NCBI GenBank assembly: GCA_024803745.1
Contig: JANJXV010000020.1
Span: forward strand, 19,756,777 to 19,820,776
DNA: 64,000 nucleotides
Source: Megascapheus bottae
Taxonomy: Eukaryota; Chordata; Mammalia; Rodentia; Geomyidae
Reading direction: 5' to 3'
Shown: positions 10,727 through 22,706 of the stretch, one piece after another
Numbering within the stretch: position 1 is the first letter of the stretch
Layout: the number at the start of each line of letters is the position of its first letter
Notes under the pieces: model-generated
The model's input: only the letters and a program-made list of their open reading frames with translations
Databases searched by the model: none
Told to the model about the DNA's origin: nothing
Program-made: the position numbers and the translations under genes

Positions 10727-10976
10727 GGGGGGGGGGGGTTGGTGGGTCATGAGGCATGTACTCAGGACCTGGGCACTGTTCTTGAGCTTTTTCACTCAGA
10801 GCTAGTGTTCTACCATTTTGAGACAGGGCCATCTTGGTTTTTCTGGTAGTCAACTGGAAATAAGAGTCTCAGAGTCTCAGGAATTTTTTTCTGCCTGGTC
10901 TAGTTTGGAACTAAAGTCCTCAGATCTCATTCTCCTGAGTAGCTAGGATTACAGGCATGAACTATGTGAGCCTGAT
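10727..10976 (-). mobile_element. 7SL-head/Geo SINE, antisense
   Basis: Begins next to a run of 12 G (10727-10738) where the tail would be. Right unit (caggacctgggcactgttct), middle (aactggaaataagagtctca) and head complement (tctcctgagtagctaggatt, acaggcatga) are all present. The doubled 'cagagtctcag' in the middle is a small duplication. Confidence 0.82.
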
Positions 10977-13530
10977 GGCTGTAATTTTTATTTAATTGTA
11001 CTCAGCCTGAGTTTGTGTTTGTTGAATAAATGCATACACAATGTTGTTATTTTTGTTATTCAAATATAGATGTTACACTTTTGGTAAGGAAAAATAGTAT
11101 AATTAATGAATATATTTCATCTCTGCACATTTATTAGTCACAGAGCTACTTTCAATTTGCTCAAAATGAAATATTAATCCAGTTAATCTGAGCTTTTAAA
11201 ATAAAGTAATTTGCCCTTCCTGGAATAATAGCCTGGTTAGCATAAATTGGTCCTCTCATGTTAAACTTTTGACTAGTGTGTGGCAGATAACACATGGGAT
11301 TCCATGTCCCTATTCTGAACTTGGGGTTCAATGATGGTCCCAGAATGGATGAATAGACAGCTCAGCTACATTAATGGAGCTATTGGAGACAGTGTATATC
11401 TAAGCCATTACTGATGAAGCGTCCTTTGTTTGGTCACTGAATGATGACAGATGCAAAGCTTGTTGACTTCGCATGCCCATGAAAGTCTCATCCCTACAAT
11501 TGTAAGGTAAGAGCTTAACTATGGAAATCACTGAAAATATAATATCCCCCTCAGAATTTCCTACCTCCCTTTTGTAGTATGTTTCAGCCATCCCAATGTT
11601 GCTGATAGTGCATTGGAAGTTCTTGATGACAATATCAATAATAACCAAACTCATACATCATATATCACCGGCACACAATTGAAAAGATGCTACAGGACGA
11701 AGTCGGACTACTGAGTTTTGGAAATTGCATATACTACTGTTGAAATAGATACTTTCGTTCGATGGTTTAAACTAATTTAAGAAGAACAAAGTGTTGTGAA
11801 TATTGAGTCCAGAAGAAATGCAGAATACCAGTTAACATAAACACAATCAAATCCCAAAGTATTTTGGATAATGTATGGACATACATTTCCATACCAAAAG
11901 CCCACCCAAAACAAAATGAACAAATATGTGGGTGAACAAAGAAGAAAGCACCTTCCTTCTTTTATTTCTTATTTTCTATAATAAGCATGTCCATACTCAA
12001 TAATGAATGAATGATAATTTTAGGACATGGTGCTCCTCTGGTTGGTATTTCAAGTTAACTCTCATGGAAACAACAATCTCCCATAGATCTTGGATTATTG
12101 ATGTAGTCGCCACTAAGACTCATTACAAGCTCAAAAATCAAAAATGTAATAGGATTTTTTTCTCTTTCTGGTATGACAATATAAGTTCACTAAATTGACA
12201 AGAGTCTGCACTGATAAATATATGAATTTTACTCTTATCTCACAGAATCCACTATTTCCTTCTGCTAGAAATCATAATCTTTAAGTATGGTCCTTCATCA
12301 TATTTTGAAATAAACGTTTACACCTTTACATTAGTTCAGTGCCTCCTAAGTAACCACAGTGCTGAATGCATGGCTTTCTAATCTGCTCACTGCTCTTTAA
12401 TTTTTTAAACTACAAAATCATGAAACTATATTAGCTTCTGAAGAAGAACCCGTTCTGTGCCATTGATTAATTGGCATTGATAAATAAGCTACATTAGTGT
12501 TACAAAGAACATGACCTAACAGATTGATGTGGACTGGAGCTTTCTAGGACTAAAGCTGAAGATAAGTCAGTGCACCATCTGTGAGAGACAATGAGAGGTG
12601 GCAAATTTCATGCAACTGGGAAAAGGGGAGGGTGCGTCTCAGCTGCCACATATCTGAACTGACACTTTGATGTGTTCAAGTGCAATCTCCTCTGTCAAAA
12701 TAGTTCTTTCTTTAGCCATACTCCATCTAATTCAGTCAGAGCACAGTGTGGAAATCTGCCATATCCTCTTAGGTGAGATTTGTCTTGGAGAAACAAACTA
12801 CAAGGCTTCCAAATGGTACTGCTACAATTTAAATGATAAACAGAAAATCAGAAGCCCACCCCAACAGCTTACCCTGAAACTTACAGCCATATTTAATATG
12901 AATTTGAAAGTTCTAGGTGAAACATTTTATTTGTCTACTTTTTAATCATCATAATATTTTATAACTGAATGAGGATTATCTTTAATTTTAATAAAAATAT
13001 GAAAAGACTTCTATTTATTTTCTTTATGTAATATTAATCCATCTATATTGCATCCTCTTTCTAGAAGATTCTGCCAATTAGAACAAATTTATAGGCTGAT
13101 TTAAAGTTTAATTGAATTAGGAAAAAAATTATAACTGATTTAGGGAAAATTAACTTCCTGTAATGAGATTTCCACTTTCTTATTATTACTGATATTGTCT
13201 ATTTATTACTTACTAATTAGTAGTTGTTACTAGTGTTCATGTATTTATAATAACTGAATACTACTAAAATGTACTACAATGTTTCTAAATTATAACTATG
13301 ACTTATAACTGCATGACCCAATCAAATATCTGTGCCTTTTGCTGCTCAATGCTTTCTAATGTGTAACAAAACTAGTATTTTGTAATATAATTTAGTAAAT
13401 TCTACTTTACATAAAAATAAGGTTTATGATCAATTAAGACAGAATTTGTTGAACTTGTCAATTTAAAACTAATACATGATACTAATTTGCATCCATAGCA
13501 CATAAAATTTTGGTATAAAGACATTTATGA
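10977..13530. other. Long repeat-poor non-coding stretch
   Basis: About 2.5 kb with no transposable element that I recognise. The frames at 11400-11654 (minus) and 12667-12945 (plus) lack recognisable domains. The balanced, non-repetitive segment 12540-12940 is a candidate for conserved non-coding sequence. Confidence 0.45.
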
Positions 13531-13740
13531 AGCCAGATGCTAATGCTCAAATTTATAATCCCATCTGCTCAGGATTCTAAGGTCTGTGGTACCAGTTCAA
13601 AGCCAGCACAAGCAGGAAATTCTGTGACTTTTATCTCCAGTTTGCCAATAAAAACACCAAGAGTGGCATTATAGTTCAAGTGGAAGAGTACTAGCCTTGA
13701 GCACAATAGCTCAGGGACAGCAGTCAAGCTCCAATACAGG
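13531..13740 (+). mobile_element. 7SL-head/Geo SINE, sense, diverged
   Basis: Head eroded (agccagatgctaatgctcaa), B-box-like region ggtaccagttcaaagccagc, middle (tgacttttatctccagtttg), right unit (agtggcattatagttcaagt, gaagagtactagccttgagc). It runs directly into the GT repeat. Confidence 0.78.
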
Positions 13741-13745
13741 TGTGT

Positions 13746-13777
<32 letters not shown>

Positions 13778-13778
13778 A
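13741..13778 (+). repeat. (GT)n microsatellite at a SINE tail
   Basis: GT units with one CACG interruption, sitting where the A-rich tail of the preceding SINE should be. Confidence 0.95.
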
Positions 13779-14870
13779 CACAATTGTGATTTCATAACCA
13801 TATTCTATTAATTTTTCTATTCAATTCTATGATTATGAAAAACAATGTAGATTATTCCTCAGAAATACTCTGTGATATTGTTGCTTGTGTTTGGTTATTT
13901 TCAGGTAGAATTTTTCATTTTTTTCAGGTGTAGCCTTGGATTGTGACCCGCCTATCTATAATTTCTATGTATAGCTTCATTTTGGTTCTGATTTTTCTGT
14001 GTTACTATGTATTCAAGGGTAAGAACAGCCCATATATGCTGCAATGGGGTTTTGGAACTTTTCAATGTGGGTCTGATAATCTACTTCAGGCCAGGGGAAG
14101 TTAAAGAGATGCTCCTGTACCTTTGTTTTCAAATGCTATGGTGTATCATGTCCTTTTGGGTGGAGGGGATGGGAAGAAGTATGTTTTAAACCTCATCAAT
14201 AGTAAATATTTGCACTTCATATTTGTCACAATTTAAATAAAATTTATTTAATTTAGCATTAAATACGATTTATTTAATTTAGCAATAGTGTCAATTTATA
14301 AGTTTACAATCAATTCAGGAATCCTCCCATGGCCACAGAGGTAGCAAAAACACGATGTCTAAGATTTAGAATTTAGAACTTCTAAATACCACCCCACTTC
14401 AATTATTTGTGTATTGGTTTGCTACAATATTTTCCATTTTAGTTGATTTTCCTCTTCTGAAAAGCTAAAATATAGAATATATTTTTTCTTTCCCTTGGTT
14501 TTTGTATTTATATATTAGCATAATTTTCTATTTCATCGCTCTTTATATTGGAGAAATGTACCACATTACCATTACAAAAACCTACTGATAAGGTTGAATT
14601 GAGCTTTCAAGTGGAGAGAACTTGAGATTACCAGTAAAAGCATGCCTCCTCAGCAAGAAAATATTTTGAGTGGGGTTTAAACTCAGCCAGATAACTGGAA
14701 AGTGACACTTAGAAGAGAAAATGAAAGGGCCATTTAGAAAACCTAACTTGGTGAGAGGAAGATGAAAACTGTCCTCAGAAGTAGCTTTGTGACACTATTT
14801 GAGGCTGAATCATTATTTTGATAATATTTTAAATAATAATTTACTCCCTGTTAAACACTTTGATATGATT
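13779..14870. other. Unique AT-rich non-coding DNA
   Basis: Contains a 17-base direct repeat (14242-14258 and 14268-14284). No gene or repeat family recognised. Confidence 0.45.
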
Positions 14871-15015
14871 TATGTAAAACTTCACAAGCCATGTTAGAAG
14901 TATAGGGTGCTTGTTACTGCTATTTACAAGTAAAGTTAATCTCAGATATGTTAAGTGATTTTAAAAAAAGATATTTGCTTACAGGTAGGATTTGAACCTT
15001 AAAGTGCAAATTCCA
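14870..15015 (-). mobile_element. MIR fragment
   Basis: Matches the complement of the MIR tRNA-derived core in order: a 'tactgctatttacaagtaaa' block, 'atctcagatatgttaagtga', then 'acaggtaggatttgaacctt'. The interval is diverged, as usual for MIR. Confidence 0.6.
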
Positions 15016-15054
15016 TTTATGTTCATGCTTGCTTGCTTTTTTTCTTTTCTTTCA

Positions 15055-15111
<57 letters not shown>

Positions 15112-15191
15112 GCTTTCTTTCTTGCTTTCTTTCTTGCTTTCTTTCTTGCTTTCTTTCTTCCTTCCTTCCTTCCTTCCTTCCTTCCTTCCTT
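15055..15191 (+). repeat. Compound (TTTC)n / 12-mer / (TTCC)n microsatellite
   Basis: Pure TTTC units to about 15109, then four exact 12-base units TTGCTTTCTTTC (15110-15121, 15122-15133, 15134-15145, 15146-15157), then TTCC units to about 15191. It abuts the T-rich tail of the following antisense SINE. Frames rich in Phe/Leu/Ser or Lys/Glu/Arg across it are translations of the repeat. Confidence 0.97.
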
Positions 15192-15436
15192 CTTTTTTTT
15201 TCCTTTGTGCTGATACTGGGCTTGAGTTCAGAGCCTAGGCAACAGACCATTTACTTTTTCAAAAAACATTGGTATTGTCTTACTAAAGCTGCACCAACGT
15301 GTCTGGTTTTTTTTGGTGGTTAAGTGGAGATTAAGAGTTTTCCAGACATTCCTGTTTGGGCTGACGTGATTATGATCCTCATAGCTCAGCCTCCTGAGTA
15401 GTTTAGGACTACAGATATGAGCCATGCTATCCAGTC
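15191..15436 (-). mobile_element. 7SL-head/Geo SINE, antisense
   Basis: T-run, right unit (tgctgatactgggcttgagt), a damaged middle (gtggttaagtggagattaag) and head complement (agcctcctgagtagtttagg, atgagccatgct). Confidence 0.78.
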
Positions 15437-16103
15437 AGTCCCAATATTTTTATGAAGATTTTTGGGGATATACAATATGCTTGATTTATTCATTTATGCA
15501 ATCATTTATTGCACGTGGTGTTTGACTGAATGTGGTTTTAAAAAACCCCAAAACAATGAATTACAAAGACCAGAATTTTTAAAGAGAGAAATTAAAGTGC
15601 GGGTAAGCGTTTTAGGCAGGGAGTTCTCTCCATAGTAAGTCGTCCTCAGTTGTGTTTAAACCATTGTGTGATCTACTGTGTATTTTCTTTCCTTTAATTC
15701 TTTGAGACCTCAAGAGCAAGGTGCAAGTGACTACGTTTAATATTGGCCATAAAGTATAAGTTTTCAATTAGGTAAAAGGCAACATTTCTTTAGTGGATGT
15801 TGGGCATTATCAAGAGAAAGATAAATCAATGTAAATCCACATAGAAGTATTGAACTCAGTATGCTACGAATAGAGGCATTCCTCAGTAGCATCTTCTAGG
15901 GACCATATACCCACAAATGCCCAATGGGCTACTGTATTAGTCACACTGCAGTTTCAAGAGTTGACTTAGCTTACCATTATGAAGTTTTCCTATTTCTTAC
16001 TATTTATTTCTGTCAGAATTATTTGAAGGTCTGAGATGCTCCAAGAAAAGGGAAATGTATTTTGTTGAGGTTGTATGAGTGCATATGTGTGTGCATGTGT
16101 ATG
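15437..16103. other. Unique non-coding DNA
   Basis: Nothing recognised on either strand. Confidence 0.45.
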
Positions 16104-16104
16104 T

Positions 16105-16309
16105 ATTCCATTCCTTGGGGTAGAAGTCAGGGCTTGGGTGCTGTCCCTAAGCTTTTTTGCTCAAGGGTAGTAGATTATCACTTGATACTTCCAGCCTTTT
16201 TGGAATTTAATTGATGATGAGTCTCATGGACTTTCCTGCCCTAGCAGGCTTCAAACTGAGATTCTCAGATCTCAGTTTCCTGTAGGGATTAGAGGTGTGA
16301 ACCACAGGA
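16105..16309 (-). mobile_element. 7SL-head/Geo SINE, antisense, diverged
   Basis: Right unit (agggcttgggtgctgtccct), middle (ttaattgatgatgagtctca) and head complement (gattctcagatctcagtttc, gaggtgtgaacca). Preceded by a short TG-rich stretch. Confidence 0.75.
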
Positions 16310-16730
16310 ATTCTGCAGAAAGGCACTTTCTTAAAAGCATTAATTAACTTGAGCTGTTAAAAGATGGGACTTTAGGGGAGCAGATCAATATCTTAATCAT
16401 TTAGGTATGGCTTCTCTTTCAAATTTAGAAAGCCTGGGAAAAGCCACATAAACAAAATTGATTTCCAAGTGTAACTCCAAATAAGACGTCCATTGTTATA
16501 GGATGACATTTTAGTTATATGTAAAATATTTAAATCTTTATGTGATTTATTCTTAAGATGACATCAGGCTTATTTTCACATATTTTCTGAGTTCTCTGCA
16601 ATTTTATTGAATCTCTTCTGTCTCATGAGATAAATCGTTACATTTTTAAAGTAAATTATAAATTTATTTAGTTTTCAAAATGCAATAATATATAACTTCT
16701 AATAGAATTTTCACTTCTAAAAGTTTGAAA
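16310..16730. other. Unique AT-rich non-coding DNA
   Basis: No feature recognised before the alternating purine/pyrimidine tract. Confidence 0.4.
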
Positions 16731-16972
16731 TGTATACATATTTCAAGTATATGTGCATGTGTATGTACAAATACACATGCATATATAAGTGAGCATATAT
16801 AATGTAAGTGTATACATGTGTTCTATGCATATATACATGAGTATATATTTATTTGACTACATTTTTATTTTTATATATTCATGTACATACTTACATACAT
16901 ACATGTATACAGGTATATGCATGTGTACATGTACACATGTTTGTACATATGTACATCTACATATATATGTAT
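16731..16972. repeat. Alternating purine-pyrimidine (ATGT/ACAT) tract
   Basis: About 240 bases dominated by TA, TG and CA dinucleotides. It includes a perfect 20-base palindrome CATGTGTACATGTACACATG at 16920-16939. The 137-codon frame across it (16789-17202) is Tyr/Cys/His-rich low-complexity translation and is not a gene. Confidence 0.85.
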
Positions 16973-17049
16973 CTCCTAAAAAAACATTTAAAATAGTCCT
17001 AAAACTTCTCAACAGTAATCTTAGTAGTATAACATGGGTATCCAGGGAA

Positions 17050-17133
17050 TCTTCTTCCTCCTCCTTCTTCTTCTCTTTCTTCTTCTTTTTCTTTCTTCTT
17101 TCTTCTTCTGATTCTCCTTCCCCTTCTATCTTT
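17050..17133 (+). repeat. Polypyrimidine (CTT/CTTT) tract
   Basis: Almost uninterrupted C/T sequence made of CTT, CCT and CTTT units. It lies about 100 bases left of an L1 insertion. Confidence 0.92.
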
Positions 17134-17228
17134 GATCATTTATGGAGTTTTGACATAGTTCAAAATATTTGTTATAATTTAGATGAATTCTGTTTCATCT
17201 AGTAATCACAATAGATTTATCATTGCTT

Positions 17229-18188
17229 AAAAATTATTGTTCTCTTAATTCCCATACATTGATACCCTTTCACATGTTTTGGTCCCCATTTCCCTCCATC
17301 TTATTTTCCCCCCTTCCCTATCCAATTTCAAATAACCAAATACAAATATATCCAATATATCAGGTAACAAGTGTGATACTGTAACAATATGAGATAACCA
17401 AGGGACAGCAAAAGAGATGAGAGATAATATAGTACCTTAAGAACAACAATCATTCATTATATGGCTTATGTTTCTATATCCTAGAGATCCTTTCATTCCT
17501 ATATCCTAGAGATCTATTCATAGCGTCCTACTATATGGCCTTTTGTATCAAGGTTTTGCTCTATTGCAAATCTCTGCTAGGAGAGCCCAAGGTTTCTACT
17601 GATTATGACAAATGAGGGAAACCATCCTTTGAGTCTGGCTTACTTCACTTAATATGATTTTTTTCTAAGTCTTTCCATTTCCTAACAAATGGGGCAGTGT
17701 GATTCTTTCTGACAGCAGCATAGAATTCCATTGTGTACAAATACCACATCTTGTTGATCCACTCATCAACTGAGGGACATCTAGGTTGGTTCCATATCTT
17801 TGCTATGGTAAATAGTGCTGCAATGAACATTGTTGTGCTGGTGGATTTAGTATGTCCTTGTTTCTGGATAATTGGGTAAATGCCAAGTAGGGGAGGTTTA
17901 TGTTTAGTCTTTTGAGGAACTTCCATACTGCTTTCCATAGTGTTTGAATGAGTTTGCACTCCCACCAACAGTGTAGTAGTGATCCCTCCTGGCCACATCC
18001 CCTCCAGCATCTGTTGTTATTAGTTTTCTTGATCCTGGCCATTGTAACTGGAGTGAGGTGGGATCTTAGAGTTGTTTTGATTTGCATTTCTTTTATGACC
18101 AGAGATGCACTTACTACCAGATGATTGTAGCTGTAACACTTCTATACATTATCCCGACAATAAAAAAGATAAAAAATATTGTTCTCTT
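17229..18188. mobile_element. L1 with 5' inversion (twin priming)
   Basis: Left part (17247-about 18106) is minus-strand L1: ORF2 C-terminal region followed by 3' UTR. Right part (about 18107-18170) is the plus-strand end of an L1 3' UTR with its poly(A) tail. In L1 coordinates the two parts are adjacent: the inverted part stops at the sequence that precedes the 'gcaccttct'-type block, and the sense part starts with gcacttactaccag. Flanking direct repeats AAAAATTATTGTTCTCTT (17229-17246) and AAAAAATATTGTTCTCTT (18171-18188) differ at one base. This is the classic product of twin priming during target-primed reverse transcription. Confidence 0.9.
17645..18087 (-). pseudogene. L1 ORF2 C-terminal fragment
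   Basis: Two overlapping minus-strand frames (17645-18010, 121 codons; 17803-18087, 94 codons) give the C-terminal part of L1 ORF2 protein. One begins with residues like [20 protein letters not shown], the other contains [20 protein letters not shown] and DEWINKMWYLYTMEFYAAVR, a hallmark of the ORF2 end. Ordinary ORF2 encodes a single protein of well over 1,000 residues; this is only the tail, shifted between frames and without endonuclease or reverse transcriptase. It lies in the inverted half of a twin-primed insertion and cannot produce ORF2 protein. Confidence 0.88.
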
Positions 18189-21100
18189 TAGGTTTTATTT
18201 TAGTTATAACCTTTGTAGGTTGAATATATTATCTGGCTTCATTTTGACTTTCTAAGAGTAGGCTACTTCTCTGGGGAGCACAGTTTTGGCTCATGTCACC
18301 ACACTCTTTATATGAGCTAAAAATTAAGAGTAAGGGCGATTTCATCCATTTCCATTTTAAAAATTTTATTCTTCAGAAACCTCTCTAACCTATTTTATTA
18401 ACTTCAATGTTTTTCTTTGATGTGTTCTTCTATTATCATTTCCCTACTAAATTCATAGCTTATATGATAGATTCCTTGTCAAAAATATAGTGATGACTTG
18501 GGGATTCATCTCAATACTTCAAAACAAGTAAATTCTTACATAAATAAAATTAAGTAGAGAAGTAAACTTTCACAACTATTTCATCTCTAGGGTATATTTA
18601 CTCTCTTTAGAGTAAATAAGTATATGATAGTGTCTAACTAAATTAATGTGTTGATGTAGGGGGAGTGAAAACACTGGGGATGAAAGTGGTATCGTTTTGG
18701 GCTATTTCTTACTTCCCTAACTTTTAATATATGTTTACAACCAGAAGCAATAAATATGAATGGCTAGTAAACACAAAAAATATGAATGATATGGACCACT
18801 CCCCTGCTATAGAATGAATCTGGTCATTTTATATTATACATGTTAATCACCATTTCCTGAGAAAAACAGAGGTTTCTTCGAAAGCATTTAACCAGAGCCA
18901 AGTTCTTAATGTCGTGTCTGGCACTCCCTCCATTGTGTCTAGGCACATTGCCATTTCAGTCTGAAATAATGAAAGATGGAAAGGAAAAGATCATTTTTCC
19001 TTTTCTTCTGTAAGTTCCATATCTCTCTAGGTTTAAGGCCACCGGGAGTCTAGACCTTCAACTTCTTAAAGATCAAAATACATTTTTTTTTGTTTTTTTC
19101 TTTTCTTTTCTTTTTCTTTCTTATAATTTACTTTTCTCTCTGGGACACCCTAAAGTTTGGTCTGTTTGAGATGTCTGGGTTTAACTTTTCTTTCTTGATT
19201 CTTACTGTGAAATCATTCCTTCAAAAGCTTTCACTGAAATAAAACTTCTCTGACATTGTTTAACAGTACATGAAAAAAAAAAACAATTTCTGAAATAGCA
19301 AAAGTAAAGTGACTTGCGGACAAATAATCATTAGGATATTTATTATATTTTTATATGTTGAATGTAGAAAGGTAAAAATATTTCTTAAATTTGAGTAGTT
19401 GTAATATTTTGTGATGTTTTATGAATTAAATTCATTTATTATTGTATTAAATACTAATATATATCTAATAGAAACATTCTGTAGTAAGTGCATTCTCTCT
19501 GTATTTTAACTATCATATTTATAGTTCACTGGCTTTATAAAATTCTAGAGAGTTTATCATGATTATATTTATTGAAAAAAATATCATACTCTTTCATCAT
19601 GGGATCATTTCAACATCCCCAGCTGACCTCATTTTCTTTTGATCTTTTTTTTCTTTCTAAGATACAGATTCCAGGTAGAATCCTCTAAAGTGGATCTACT
19701 AACACATTGTTGGCTTTAGGATTCCTAGGAATTTCTCTAAAATTCCAATGTATACTTGTGGTACTGAGTTTGGATTATTATTCTCGTTTCATTCCACAGT
19801 TTATTTTAGTGTTGTGAATGGAACAGCTATGGCAACTTTGAACTACATGTTTTGACATCTGTTGTCCTTTATATCTAGAACACTTGTGCTTATTAACTCC
19901 TTATTTCTAGACTTGTTTCAACTCTAACAGTAATCCATCCATCCTCTACTTCAAGCATTAATTTTATATTTAGTTAAAAAATTCATACAAAATCATATTT
20001 GAATACAGAGATGACCCTAGTGAAACTTTGACTTTTTTTCTGGATTTGTTGTTCCAATTCTCGGTTCCTTTGTTCTTTATTTCATTCTGTCCTACTTTTA
20101 TCATCCCATGTTGTTATTGGATGAATATGTTCTCGTTATGGTTTTCAATTATGTCCTTTGTTCCTTAAAGCAGTACTGTGTATTATTTACCAATGTGTGA
20201 AACATGCCCAGAAACTGACAGTGGTTTGTTTTCCACTTAAGCATTTCTGTCACTATTGTATAGGTCAAGAGATTCTAGATTTTTTAACGCCAGTATTATA
20301 AATATGAGAAAACAACTTTCCTGTGGATAATTTTCACCTAGTTGAGGCAATGATTTAGAATTTCTTTTTACATTTGCTTCAAAATTTATAGGAAAAAAGT
20401 AATTATCTTAAAGTTTCTGTGTATGTATCCAATTGTCATTTCATATATTCTTATGATTTAATTGAAAACCTGAGTATTTTATTAGTTGCCCTGGTATCTA
20501 ATGAGAATAGACGGGCTTTATTTCCAACAGTGCAGTAGCATGTGGGTTGGGTCTACTGGAGTTTGTGTCTGTATTTTCTTTATGCTCCATCTTGTATACA
20601 TGGTGAGATCTGAGGAATCAAAACTATTCTGTGCTTCTTTGTCCTTCCAGTGTTATAATTTGCAGCAGTGAGATGAATACAATAAAATAAAATACATAAA
20701 AATGTTCTTCCCAAGTGGATGTGTGAATTATAATATCCATTGAAAATCTTGAAGGCTCATTAGTCTATTGGAAACATGAGGTTTTAATTATAAATTATTT
20801 CTTCTTCTCTGTTAAACTGGACCCTAAAATACATCATAACCAAATGTGCTTGTTCTGGATGAACAACTTCTCTGAAGAGTCCTTGCCATTTTCTAATGCT
20901 AGAATCATTTTAAGGACAGATTTACTGTTTGAGCAAATCTCCCCAGAAATTTATATTGCTTAAAATTACGAAAGTTTTTAGATTCTGACTGTTCTTACTT
21001 TTAATCCAATATGTTTACTAATCAAAATTAAATATGCAAAAATTCTCATTTGGTTTTCTACTATTACACTTAGAAACCAACAGAGAAAAGATTTTATAAC

Positions 21101-21578
21101 TCAAAAGACAGGGATTTTTTTGTAATGTTGAGAGAATATTGGAAACAAGTTAAAGTAACCCTTTCTCTCTGTGTAATCCTTTCATTAATGTAACATTGTC
21201 TGAACATTGTGACATGCCCTTTAAGCTCAGCTTGATTGGCGGAAAGCCACAAATTCTCTCTATCTCTGACAGCTAGATGCCAAGGCATACTGTTCCAGCC
21301 CTAGAAATCTCATTATTATTTATGTTATGTGAGTGTGCATTGATTTTCATTCAGAATAAGTTCCCACGAGACTTGTTTTTTTTTTTTGTTTTTTTTTTTA
21401 TCCTGGACAGTAATCCATTGGATTTTGTTTAAACTTACTGACTTTTCCACAGGTTTTAATCTTATAAGAGACTGGGTTGATAACTAAAATTTAGTATTTT
21501 GTAGCTAAAGATGAGGAACGAGTTATCCGCACAGAAGAGCATTCAAAGCCTTGATTGCATGACTTACATAGTATATCT
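18189..21578. other. Long repeat-poor AT-rich stretch
   Basis: About 3.4 kb without a repeat family that I recognise, except a T/C-rich tract (about 19083-19120) and T-runs near 21378-21400. Short frames (for example 20486-20671) have no recognised domain. Confidence 0.45.
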
Positions 21579-21830
21579 TAATTTCTATCTCTTTTGTCTT
21601 TGGCCTGTCCTGGGGCTTCAACACAAGGCCTGGGAACTGTCCTTGGGCTTTCTCAAGTCTTGCTCTCTGCCACTTGAGCCACACTACCACTTCCAACTTT
21701 TTCTTTTTTCCTTTTCCTTTTCTTTTATTATTGGGGTGCTTACAGAGGGGTTAGAGGAATCGAACCCAGGGATTTGAGCATGCTAAGCAAGCCCTCTACC
21801 ACTTGGCCATGCTCCTGGCCTAATTTCTAT
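21579..21830 (-). mobile_element. IDL-Geo SINE, antisense, with perfect target-site duplication
   Basis: Body about 21589-21820. Right unit (tgggaactgtccttgggctt, gccacttgagccacactacc) comes first, then an inserted pyrimidine-rich stretch (21698-21727) where the two halves join, then the ID-like head (ggaatcgaacccagggattt, aagccctctaccacttggcc). The 10-base repeat TAATTTCTAT occurs at 21579-21588 and 21821-21830. Confidence 0.9.
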
Positions 21831-22706
21831 ATGTTTTTGTTTCTCTGGATGATCTAATAATGTTCATTGCTTATAAGAGTAACATGAATAAATTATTTTA
21901 AGGAATGGGGTTTTAATATATAAAGGAGTAATTCAAGTGACTTATTGTTCATCTACAACCTGAGAGAAATAACTTGGTAGATAGGAATTGAGCAAAGCTT
22001 TGTTCAGTGTAAATTAGCTCCTTATGAATATAGAAGAGAACATACTATGCTCGTTTTTGTGAGTGAAAATGCCAAGGGAGAATTAATTCCTTGTCAAGTT
22101 TTAGACCACCTTTCCATGTGATATGTATGGATGATTTCTTCTACTGTCTGTTGCTAGTTTCGTATTGGTGCATATTGATACTTACGATCTCCATTTTGCT
22201 ATATGGAGATCATTCTTTGAAGTTATTTTCAGGAACGCTATGAGAACTAGGTTCCATCCCATTAGTGGCCATCAAAGTAGTTTAAAGGTACTACATGAAA
22301 TATATTTGTTATTGTTGTTAGGGTCTGAGTACTGACAAGATATTTAGCTATTCTTTTTATGCTTGACTTTTATAAACTTAACTCTTTTGCTCTTCTACCT
22401 ATTTCTTATTGCACCTGATAATATTCCCCTAGCACTTGTAACTTAAGACGGATAATGCCAATATATTATCTTCTCCAGAACACCTGTGGACTAATGTGGA
22501 ATATTGGTCAAGTTATTTGCATAGGTTGATGAAAGCAAGTGGTATCAAGTTATATCTATCAATTAACAAATGATTTGTTTGGATTTACCCAAAGAAATTA
22601 TGTTATCCACTGAAAAATATTGTGTGAGTTGGTAATTTTCCCCAGATTATATGTTTTCTTTCCTAGCAGTTGAAGTTCTTATGATTTAGATAAAGCCTGA
22701 AGACTG
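21831..22706. other. Unique AT-rich non-coding DNA
   Basis: Nothing recognised on either strand. Confidence 0.45.

Noticed and set aside
15023..15323. Lys/Glu/Arg-rich and Phe/Leu/Ser-rich frames
   Set aside because: They are translations of the TTTC/TTCC microsatellite.
16789..17202. 137-codon frame rich in Tyr, Cys and Thr
   Set aside because: It is translation of the ATGT/ACAT tract and the polypyrimidine tract.
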